Shown here: one piece after another, positions 1 through 5,422 of the stretch | Numbering within the stretch: position 1 is the first letter of the stretch | Layout: every line of letters begins with the position of its first letter | DNA from: Alphaproteobacteria bacterium UBA2964 | GTDB taxonomy: Bacteria; Pseudomonadota; Alphaproteobacteria; MPNO01; UBA2964 | Assembly: GCA_002348425.1 (NCBI GenBank) | Contig: DEBE01000249.1 | Location: 1-5,642, forward strand | Length of the DNA: 5,642 bases | Reading direction: 5' to 3' | Translations under genes and position numbers: made by a program | Notes under the pieces: generated by a model | The model's database searches: none | Told to the model about the DNA's origin: nothing | What the model saw: the letters and a program-made list of their open reading frames with translations, nothing else

Positions 1-149
1 AAGGCTTGGATCAATAAAGTTTCGCCGTCGGGTAGACGCTGACTTACGTGTCCGCTATATCCCAGAACACCTTCAAAGTTGAGAAGACGCGTGCAGGCGG
101 CTACTTCTATTTTTGCAACTTCCACAGCGGAATTAGATTGTCCGTTCAT
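1..149 (-). CDS. Class II aldolase/adducin family protein, N-terminal fragment
   Basis: This is the first 49 codons of a minus-strand gene that continues beyond the left edge. It starts at the ATG whose complement lies at 147-149. It reads without a stop from MNGQSNSAVEVAKIEVA through CTRLLNFEGVLGYSGHVSQR to LPDGETLLIQA. The pattern (R-x-L-x-x-x-G-x-x-G-x-S-G-H-V-S-x-R-L-P-D-G) is the N-terminal signature of the class II aldolase/adducin fold, where the G-x-S-G-[HN]-[VI]-S segment builds the substrate phosphate or carboxylate pocket. Family members include fuculose- and ribulose-phosphate aldolases and epimerases and many uncharacterised decarboxylase or aldolase-like enzymes. The metal-binding histidines lie further downstream and outside the window, so activity and substrate cannot be judged. 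The start is supported by an AAGGAG Shine-Dalgarno 9 bases upstream. The gene is divergent from the MFS cluster and shares its upstream region with it. Assignment to the fold is fairly secure; the exact function is unknown. Confidence 0.8.
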   Translation of the reverse strand, partial: MNGQSNSAVEVAKIEVAACTRLLNFEGVLGYSGHVSQRLPDGETLLIQA

Positions 150-158
150 CGCCACGCT

Positions 159-164
159 CTCCTT
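159..164 (-). promoter_or_regulatory. Shine-Dalgarno for the class II aldolase-like gene
   Basis: The minus strand reads AAGGAG here, with 9 bases before the ATG at 149. It is the clearest ribosome binding site near this junction and fixes the start of the leftward gene. The plus-strand transporter genes have much weaker sites. Confidence 0.75.
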
Positions 165-219
165 AGGCCAGATAAGATAATGTGAGACCCTTGATCAGTT
201 AAAAAAAAATGTAGAAATA

Positions 220-238
220 AGTGTCTTGGACACTCCAA
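220..238. promoter_or_regulatory. Candidate operator: two overlapping perfect inverted repeats
   Basis: Positions 220-234 read AGTGTC-TTG-GACACT, a perfect 6-3-6 dyad. Positions 226-238 read TTGGA-CAC-TCCAA, a perfect 5-3-5 dyad that shares nine bases with it. They sit in the divergent intergenic region, 68-86 bases upstream of the first MFS ATG, and overlap the place where a -10 for the minus-strand TTGACA at 243-248 would fall. A dimeric regulator binding here could control both directions. No regulator gene is visible in the window, and short dyads also occur by chance. Confidence 0.35.
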
Positions 239-301
239 CGACTGTCAAGCAAAGTAGTTATATGAGCAGCAAGATTCATTTGACGCGAGATATTAGAGTA
301 T

Positions 302-1582
302 ATGAAGGAAATTCCGGCTGATAAAATACCCTGGAAGACACAGGCGGCAATATACGGGGCTGGACTGTTTAGTTTCACGATGGTTTTGATATCATCCTTA
401 ATTGTTGCTCTGTTAGCTGTGCAATTGACCGAGTCAGAGTTTCTTATTGGAGTCATTGTCGGATCCAGATATTTCCTCACGTTGGCGCTATCTATTCACG
501 GCGGAGCGCTAATGGACCGGTTGGGTACCCGACGTGTCATGGTTGTATTTGCGATCGTGGCAGCCGTTACCCCTTTATTATTTCCGATAGCGCTTTGGTT
601 GCCTTTTGGTTTGGCTATTACAGCTATCATTTTTCTGCAAATGGTGGCAGGTGTTTCCGATGCCATGGTTTGGGTTGGTGCTCAAGCACTCAGCGGGCAT
701 ATTATGGGTGGACGTCCTCGCTACGTGGGGCGCATGACCTCGATTGTCAGGCTTGGGGCATTCTTTGGCCCTATAATTTTTGGAGTTCTATGGGATCAAA
801 CAAATGTGACAACAACCTTTGTTTTGATGGGAGTGTGGTCGGCTATAGGGTTTTGGTGTGTTTTAAAGATACCCAAAATATCTGAAGAAGGGATTCAAGT
901 GAATCATGAGCCGTTAATCGTCTCTGACATTGTACCCCGATTAAAAGACTATATTGATGCCTTCAGACTAATTGCAATTCCTGCTGTAGCTCTAATTCTT
1001 TTGGCAACAATGGTAAGGATAGGTGCCACAGGCATTCAAAATTCATTCTACGTCGTATTTTTGCGTGATATCGAAATTTCTGCAGCGGTAATTGGCGTTC
1101 TTATTGGTATTGCGCAACTACTTGCCAGTGCTGGTTCTCTGCTAGCCTCCCCAATGGCCAGAGTAATACACCCACATTGGCTAGTTCTCTGCGCGGTATC
1201 GATGACAGTTATAACCATCGTATTAACTCCTCTTTTAGTATTTGGCACTGTGGTCTGGGTTACCTTGATTTTGTTGGCATTTGTAATTGGAATTCGAGGT
1301 TTATGTTTGGGTATTAGTCAACCTATGGAAATTTCCGTTTTGGGAAGGGCTATATCGATTAACGAACAGGGTCTCGGGGCAGGTTTGCGGACTACTGTTA
1401 ATCGTTTGGCAAGTAGCTTAATACCGCCGTTAATGGGAGCAGTTGCAGAGTTTGTAGGTATTCAAAATAGTTTTTTTATCATGGGAGGATTTCTTTTAAT
1501 TGTCCTCTTTTTCGCGGCTTTATTTGTGAAACAAAGTGATTCCTTGGGTAATAGGAAGAAGAGTGCAAGAAAATTCGAATGA
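302..1582 (+). CDS. MFS transporter, copy 1 of a tandem triplet
   Basis: A 426-residue integral membrane protein with the hydrophobic profile of a 12-helix major facilitator: an N-terminal six-helix half to about residue 190, a polar cytoplasmic loop at about 191-222, a second half to about 410, and a basic tail. Motif A between TM2 and TM3 is clear at residues 67-78 (G-G-A-L-M-D-R-L-G-T-R-R). TM4 holds W124-V-G-A-Q128. TM5 has G152-x3-G156-P157-x3-G161, resembling the motif C of proton-coupled antiporters. The C-terminal half has S339-Q340-P341 and G-L-R-T-T-V-N-R at 361-368, both shared with copy 2. Glu343, just after SQP in a predicted helix, is hydrophobic in both sister copies. The ATG at 302 is the only usable start, because an in-frame stop lies at 281-283; the ribosome binding site is poor. 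It overlaps the next gene by four bases. Substrate and direction are unknown; drug-type export or small-metabolite transport are both possible. Confidence 0.95.
   Translation: MKEIPADKIPWKTQAAIYGAGLFSFTMVLISSLIVALLAVQLTESEFLIGVIVGSRYFLTLALSIHGGALMDRLGTRRVMVVFAIVAAVTPLLFPIALWLPFGLAITAIIFLQMVAGVSDAMVWVGAQALSGHIMGGRPRYVGRMTSIVRLGAFFGPIIFGVLWDQTNVTTTFVLMGVWSAIGFWCVLKIPKISEEGIQVNHEPLIVSDIVPRLKDYIDAFRLIAIPAVALILLATMVRIGATGIQNSFYVVFLRDIEISAAVIGVLIGIAQLLASAGSLLASPMARVIHPHWLVLCAVSMTVITIVLTPLLVFGTVVWVTLILLAFVIGIRGLCLGISQPMEISVLGRAISINEQGLGAGLRTTVNRLASSLIPPLMGAVAEFVGIQNSFFIMGGFLLIVLFFAALFVKQSDSLGNRKKSARKFE
1579..1582 (+). other. ATGA stop/start overlap between MFS copies 1 and 2
   Basis: The TGA that ends copy 1 (1580-1582) is nested in the ATGA that opens copy 2 (1579-1582). 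This is a classic translational-coupling arrangement and implies cotranscription. No strong Shine-Dalgarno lies at normal distance before the ATG; an AGGAAGAAG run at 1553-1561 is too far upstream. Coupling is therefore the likelier way copy 2 is translated. A second in-frame ATG at 1588 is an alternative start. Confidence 0.75.
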
Positions 1583-2790
1583 GTGAAATGAAGATTTCTT
1601 TAAGAACCCAGCTTGCCGTCTATGGGTCTGGCATGTTCGCTAATAGCATGTCTAATATTTCGGGGCTAATTGTCCCACTTTGGGTTTCAACCTTCAGCTC
1701 TTCCGCAACACTCATCGGACTCGTGTTTGGGGCCCGTCATTTTTTACCACTCTTTTTATCGATTCATGGGGGTGCCCTGATGGATAGGCTGGGAACACGG
1801 CGCGTGATGCTAGTATTTGCCGTAATCAATGCTTTGGTGCCTCTTTTTTTCCCTGGTATGCCTTATATTTGGGCAGCAATATTTCTACAAACGATGGCTG
1901 GTCTAGCTACTTCGATGGGCTGGATGGGAGCGCAAACGCTTATTGGTCAGGTGATGCAAGGAAGCGCTGTACATGCTGGAAGGTTATCACTTGCACTTAG
2001 GCTAGGTCACCTTGTTGGGCCGCCCATGATTGGACTTTCATGGGATATTGGTGGTGCGTGGTGGGCCTTCTCGGTAATGAGTTTGTGGGCGTCGTTAGGT
2101 TTTTTTTCAGCATTGGCTCTGCCAGTCGAAAACAAGCGACATGAGGAAGTAAGAAAATTCTCGATTTCAAATATGGTTCCAAGGTCAAGTGATTACATAG
2201 CAGCTTTTAAGATGCTAACAATTTCGGCTGTTCTGTTCGTTGTCTTTATAACGATGATGCGTAACGCCGGAAATGTAGTCCAAACCGGTTTTTATGTTGT
2301 TTATCTTGATGAAGTAGTTGGCCTTTCCGGAGCCCTGATAGGTATATTAACCTCTGTGGCCGCGATCGCCGGTGGGATAGGTTCCTTATCTGTGGGTTTT
2401 CTCGCGAGGGTTTTTTCTCCCCACTGGTTATTACTTGCTACTGTAATGGGTTCAGTAATTTGTATATGTATCACCCCTGTTCTCGGGACTTTTGTGTTTT
2501 TTGCGGTTGCAATTACCCTGCGCGGAGCTTTTCTGGGGGTGAGCCAACCACTTATGATTTCTATTTTGGCAAAAGCTAGCGATTTGAAGGTGCAGGGCAC
2601 CAGCGTCGGCCTTAGAAATACTGCTAATAGGCTTACCGGATTCCTGGTCCCTCTCTTCATGGGGGTGCTGATAGATCTTTTTGGTTTGGCAAATGGATTT
2701 TACGCAATTGGCATTATTGTCTTCACCATGCTCTTCGTATCGGGGTTTTGGCTTTCAAGACAGAAAGACATTGCCGGTGGAAAGCAATAA
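1579..2790 (+). CDS. MFS transporter, copy 2 of a tandem triplet
   Basis: A 403-residue 12-helix major facilitator clearly homologous to both neighbours along its length. Motif A is at residues 64-75 and is identical to copy 1, within a 16-residue identical block at 62-77. TM4 carries W115-M-G-A-Q119. TM5 carries G143-x3-G147-P148-x3-G152. The central loop is about 182-206, followed by S204-D-Y-I-A-A-F-K. TM7 shows the family-shared R228, Q235 and F238-Y239. The C-half has P281-H-W-L-L-L, S322-Q323-P324 and G344-L-R-N-T-A-N-R351. The ATG at 1579 gives an N-terminus of about the same length before the shared Q-x3-Y-G segment as in the sister proteins; the ATG at 1588 would shorten it by three residues. 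Copy 3 begins 9 bases downstream. It acts in the cytoplasmic membrane; the substrate is unknown. Confidence 0.95.
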   Translation: MSEMKISLRTQLAVYGSGMFANSMSNISGLIVPLWVSTFSSSATLIGLVFGARHFLPLFLSIHGGALMDRLGTRRVMLVFAVINALVPLFFPGMPYIWAAIFLQTMAGLATSMGWMGAQTLIGQVMQGSAVHAGRLSLALRLGHLVGPPMIGLSWDIGGAWWAFSVMSLWASLGFFSALALPVENKRHEEVRKFSISNMVPRSSDYIAAFKMLTISAVLFVVFITMMRNAGNVVQTGFYVVYLDEVVGLSGALIGILTSVAAIAGGIGSLSVGFLARVFSPHWLLLATVMGSVICICITPVLGTFVFFAVAITLRGAFLGVSQPLMISILAKASDLKVQGTSVGLRNTANRLTGFLVPLFMGVLIDLFGLANGFYAIGIIVFTMLFVSGFWLSRQKDIAGGKQ

Positions 2791-2799
2791 AATATAACA

Positions 2800-4032
2800 A
2801 TGAGTGCAGAACTTCGAAGAATCCCTTGGCGAGTACAAGCCGGGATTTATGGTGCGGCAGCCTTCAGTAATACCATGCCCAATATGGGGTGGGTTGTCGT
2901 ACCCATCTGGCTATTATTGCAAGGAGTTCCCGATTGGCTCATCGGTATCACTATTGGCTGTAGACATATAGGACCGATGTTACTTGCTATTCACGGCGGT
3001 GCTGTAATCGATCGGCTTGGGGCACGTCGGGTTATGCTTTTTCTAGCCATCATCGGAGCCCTTACACCCTTTCTCTACCCTGTAACGCCCTTCATTTGGG
3101 CTATAATAGTTCTTCAGTTGATTACCGGTCTTGTCGACGCTCTAGGTTGGGTAGGGGCACAAACTCTCGTGAGCAAGGTCATGAAGGGTGATGCCAGATA
3201 TACAGGACGCATGTCATTTTGTACTCGCCTCGGCCTATTAATAGGGCCTGCTATTAGCGGAGTTGCATGGGATTACCTAGGCCCTTGGGGTGGATTTGGA
3301 CTGATTGGTGTGTGGTCCGCCGGTATTTTATTTTCCGTTTATTTGCTTCCTCGAGACATTGAGCAGCAGGGCTACAACAAAGATAGAGTCGAATCAAAAA
3401 CCATTACACTTAGAGTCTTAACGCCCAAAGTTTCTGATTATCTTAAGGCATTTAAGCTCCTTGCACTGCCAACAATCTTCTTTGTCTTGACGATGTCTCT
3501 TCTCAGACATTTGGGTGGAGGTATTCAGGCTTCATTTTATGGTGTTCATTTGAAGGATATTGGAATTTCCGCAACAACAATAGGCTTTTTGATTTCGATT
3601 AACGGAGCCTTTGGACTAGTTGGATCGTTATCTGCGGCACCTATGCAGAGGTATTGCAAAGATCACTGGCTCCTAATATTTTTAGTTACCGTGTCGATTC
3701 TTTTTATCACTATTACACCCATACTTAGTGATCACGTCATCGCTTTGATGTTTGCATCAGGCCTCAGAGGTTGGGCCATGGCTGCAAGCCTAGTTTTTAT
3801 AATTTCGATGATTGCTCGTTATGCGGAAAGAGAAATGCAGGGCAGGGCGATGGGTCTCCGAGTGACTCTTAACCAAATGACATGGTTCGTTGTCCCAGTA
3901 ATAATGGGGTTTGTTGCTGAAATTTTTGGCAGAGAGGATAGCTTTTACGTCATCGGTTTTACAGCAATTATATTATTAGGATTATTGACGCTATGGACGT
4001 ATCATCGGAAGATTTTTCATAAACTAATCTAG
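2800..4032 (+). CDS. MFS transporter, copy 3 of a tandem triplet (most divergent)
   Basis: A 410-residue 12-helix major facilitator of the same subfamily. Motif A at 66-77 reads G-G-A-V-I-D-R-L-G-A-R-R, so the key Asp71 and Arg76-Arg77 are kept. TM4 has W117-V-G-A-Q121. TM5 has G145-x3-G149-P150-x3-G154. The central loop is about 185-214, then S212-D-Y-L-K-A-F-K. TM7 keeps R236, Q243 and F246-Y247. D288-H-W replaces P-H-W. The Ser-Gln-Pro of copies 1 and 2 is replaced by S330-L331-V332, and the N-R of the G-L-R-x-T-x-N-R motif is N358-Q359. These substitutions mark it as functionally distinct from its sisters, not as a decayed copy, since the frame and all other motifs are intact. It begins 9 bases after copy 2 with a poor ribosome binding site, so it is probably cotranscribed. 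The C-terminus is short and basic (Y-H-R-K-I-F-H-K-L-I). Confidence 0.95.
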   Translation: MSAELRRIPWRVQAGIYGAAAFSNTMPNMGWVVVPIWLLLQGVPDWLIGITIGCRHIGPMLLAIHGGAVIDRLGARRVMLFLAIIGALTPFLYPVTPFIWAIIVLQLITGLVDALGWVGAQTLVSKVMKGDARYTGRMSFCTRLGLLIGPAISGVAWDYLGPWGGFGLIGVWSAGILFSVYLLPRDIEQQGYNKDRVESKTITLRVLTPKVSDYLKAFKLLALPTIFFVLTMSLLRHLGGGIQASFYGVHLKDIGISATTIGFLISINGAFGLVGSLSAAPMQRYCKDHWLLIFLVTVSILFITITPILSDHVIALMFASGLRGWAMAASLVFIISMIARYAEREMQGRAMGLRVTLNQMTWFVVPVIMGFVAEIFGREDSFYVIGFTAIILLGLLTLWTYHRKIFHKLI

Positions 4033-4102
4033 TAACTGGTTCTGTCTGTGAATTCTTTTTTGACCTATTTTTTTATGAAACAAATTAACTTGGGTTTGTG
4101 AG
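4033..4102 (+). other. Intergenic gap between MFS copy 3 and the oxidoreductase
   Basis: This 70-base A+T-rich gap has two T-runs (about 4056-4061 and 4068-4074) but no GC-rich stem before them, so I see no convincing terminator. TTGACC at 4060-4065 matches a -35 at five of six positions, but the best sequences 16-17 bases downstream (about 4082-4088) are poor -10 elements. Read-through from the MFS genes into the oxidoreductase is therefore plausible, possibly with an internal promoter. Confidence 0.4.
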
Positions 4103-5227
4103 ATGGTTGATTCAGTTGACTCAATTGTTATCGGAGCAGGTGTTGTGGGACTGGCTATTGCCCGCCGTCTTTCTATGGCAGGTCGGGAGGTTATTGTTCT
4201 GGAAGCAATGGACGCTATAGGAACGGAAACGAGTTCTCGAAATAGCGAAGTCATTCATGCCGGGATCTACTATCCAAAGGGTAGTTGGAAAGCCCAGTTT
4301 TGTGTGGATGGAAAAAAAGCAATTTATCATTATTGTCAAACTCATGGAGTGGAGTATCGCAATTGTGGAAAATATATTGTTGCTACCAGCGAAGAACAGA
4401 TCACTGAACTTGAACGTTTAAAACAAGCGGCAATTGATAATGGCGTGGAGGATTTGGAGTGGCGTTCTCCATCAGACGTAAGTTCTGAGGAACCTGCTGT
4501 ATTTTGTGTTAAAGCTTTGTGGTCTCCTTCTACGGGCATTATTGATAGTCACGGACTAATGCTGGCTTATCAGGGTGACGCGGAAGCGGCTGGCGCGACA
4601 ATCGCCTTTAATGCGCCGGTTGAAGGTGGGCGCATTGGGGATGATGGGATTAATTTGTCTATCGGAGGGAACTTTCCGATGGAAATTAAAGCACGGGTAG
4701 TCATAAACTCGGCAGGTCTGCATGCGCAAAAAGTGGCTGCATGCATCAAAGGCATACCAAAAGATACGATACCCCCTTCATATTATGCTAAGGGGAACTA
4801 TTATTCGCTGCTAGGAAAACCGCCTTTTAAAAGACCGATATACCCAGTTCCTGAAAAAGCTGGGCTTGGCGTGCATGTAACTGTCGACCTTGGTGGCCAG
4901 GTTCGTTTTGGTCCTGATGTCCAATGGATTGATGAAATTAATTACGACGTTGACCCTAATCGTGCTGAAGCATTTTATGAAGCAGTCAGAGCCTACTACC
5001 CTGATTTACCCGATGGTTCTATTCAGCCTGGTTATTCAGGAATTCGTCCAAAAATCCAAGCGCCTGGTGAAGCAGCTCGTGATTTTCTGGTTCAAGGGTC
5101 CGAGGTTCACGGTGTTAGTGGTTTGGTAAATCTCTATGGGATTGAATCACCCGGGCTGACCGCATCTTTGGCAATTGCCAACAGAGTTGCATTGTTATTG
5201 GGAATAAATGAACCTTGCGAACTGTGA
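4103..5227 (+). CDS. FAD-dependent oxidoreductase, L-2-hydroxyglutarate dehydrogenase-like (DAO fold)
   Basis: A 374-residue flavoprotein of the DAO superfamily. The N-terminal Rossmann motif is G11-A-G-V-V-G16, with Glu34 at the end of the second strand to bind the FAD ribose. S44-S-R-N-S-E-V-I-H52-A-G-I-Y-Y matches the R-N-S-x-V-x-H-x-G segment of the L-2-hydroxyglutarate dehydrogenase (LhgO/L2HGDH) group. Further family features are T144-G-I-I-D-S-H-G151, N202-S-A-G-L-H, G256-V-H-V-T-V-D-L-G-G followed by F269-G-P-D, and the C-terminal Y311-S-G-I-R-P and G346-I-E-S-P-G-L-T. Such enzymes oxidise a 2-hydroxyacid or amine to the keto or imino form with FAD and pass electrons to oxygen or a quinone. 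The protein is shorter than E. coli LhgO (about 420 residues), so L-2-hydroxyglutarate is only one candidate substrate. No signal peptide is visible. The ATG at 4103 is the only start, because an in-frame TGA lies at 4076-4078; its ribosome binding site is weak. Fold and cofactor are secure; the substrate is not. Confidence 0.92.
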   Translation: MVDSVDSIVIGAGVVGLAIARRLSMAGREVIVLEAMDAIGTETSSRNSEVIHAGIYYPKGSWKAQFCVDGKKAIYHYCQTHGVEYRNCGKYIVATSEEQITELERLKQAAIDNGVEDLEWRSPSDVSSEEPAVFCVKALWSPSTGIIDSHGLMLAYQGDAEAAGATIAFNAPVEGGRIGDDGINLSIGGNFPMEIKARVVINSAGLHAQKVAACIKGIPKDTIPPSYYAKGNYYSLLGKPPFKRPIYPVPEKAGLGVHVTVDLGGQVRFGPDVQWIDEINYDVDPNRAEAFYEAVRAYYPDLPDGSIQPGYSGIRPKIQAPGEAARDFLVQGSEVHGVSGLVNLYGIESPGLTASLAIANRVALLLGINEPCEL

Positions 5228-5280
5228 TTTATTTTCATGATTTTAAATCTAGCCTCTTGACAAAAATCTAGTGATTGAGC

Positions 5281-5303
5281 AAATCCTAACAGGTTTTTTT
5301 TTT
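5281..5303 (+). terminator. Possible weak intrinsic terminator after the oxidoreductase
   Basis: A very short stem, CCT (5285-5287) with AGG (5291-5293) around an AAC loop, stands immediately before ten T residues (5294-5303). AAA at 5281-5283 could extend the pairing to the T-run across a T:T mismatch. The U-tract is convincing but the stem is too weak for a typical rho-independent terminator, so this is a low-confidence call. Confidence 0.2.
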
Positions 5304-5406
5304 GGACTAGCTGCAAAAAGTGAAACTTATGTAAAATTCGCCTTTTGTTTGGTTATTGTTCAAGGAAGAGGTAACAGGAAATTGTCATTTAAACGGTAAA
5401 GTGTCG

Positions 5407-5413
5407 AAAGGGG
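5407..5413 (+). promoter_or_regulatory. Shine-Dalgarno for the ABC ATPase gene
   Basis: AAAGGGG lies 9 bases before the ATG at 5423. It abuts the upstream in-frame ATG at 5414 with no spacing, and is 18 bases from the ATG at 5432. Spacing therefore favours 5423 as the start. Confidence 0.6.
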
Positions 5414-5422
5414 ATGCAGAAA

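Larger units (their letters stand above)
150..301. promoter_or_regulatory. Divergent intergenic region between aldolase-like gene and MFS cluster
   Basis: These 152 bases must hold the promoters of both the leftward aldolase-like gene and the rightward transporter cluster, because nothing else lies between them. Visible elements are a GATAA tandem duplication at 171-180, an A9 tract at 201-209, and the overlapping inverted repeats at 220-238. On the minus strand there is a perfect TTGACA at 243-248; 17 bases downstream of it is GACACT (220-225), a poor -10 matching 3 of 6 consensus bases. On the plus strand the best pair I see is TTGATC at 191-196 with TAGAAA at 212-217, spaced only 15 bases, which is weak. 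The promoters are therefore inferred by position and not convincingly located. Confidence 0.4.
5228..5422 (+). other. Intergenic region before the ABC transporter gene
   Basis: These 195 bases hold no credible gene. They contain an exact 8-base direct repeat, AAATCTAG, at 5245-5252 and 5264-5271, and a perfect TTGACA at 5257-5262 without a matching -10 at 16-18 bases. There is also a T10 tract at 5294-5303 and TAAAAT at 5332-5337, a fair -10 but with no -35 partner. The length and the good Shine-Dalgarno at its end suggest that the ABC gene starts a separate unit, with its promoter somewhere here. Confidence 0.4.

Noticed and set aside
280..285. TTGACG as a -35 for the MFS cluster
   Set aside because: A -10 at normal spacing would fall at or inside the MFS copy 1 start codon, so it cannot drive a normal leader transcript.
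262..321. 19-codon leader ORF (ATG at 262) overlapping the MFS copy 1 start
   Set aside because: It has no good ribosome binding site, no regulatory codon run such as repeated amino acids, and no downstream attenuator hairpin. It is likely chance.
199..480. 93-codon minus-strand open frame across the divergent intergenic region and the MFS 1 start
   Set aside because: It overlaps the well-supported 5' end of MFS copy 1 on the opposite strand, and its translation shows no family features.
595..885. 96-codon plus-strand open frame inside MFS copy 1
   Set aside because: It lies entirely within the strongly supported MFS gene in another frame. Its Cys/Trp/Tyr/Ser-rich translation shows no recognisable domain.
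2301..2660. 119-codon minus-strand open frame opposite MFS copy 2
   Set aside because: It is an antisense shadow of a real membrane protein gene, with a low-complexity Pro/Thr/Arg-rich translation and no domain signal.
302..4032. Recent tandem duplication or a repeat-assembly artefact creating three MFS copies
   Set aside because: The copies are strongly diverged in sequence: 13 of 16 codons differ even in the block where copies 1 and 2 are identical in protein. They are real, old paralogues.
4075..4101. Short ORF (ATG at 4075, TGA at 4099) just upstream of the oxidoreductase
   Set aside because: It has only eight sense codons, lacks a ribosome binding site and is out of frame with the oxidoreductase.
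5382..5387. TTGTCA as a -35 for the ABC gene
   Set aside because: The bases 16-18 positions downstream overlap the AAAGGGG ribosome binding site and do not resemble a -10.
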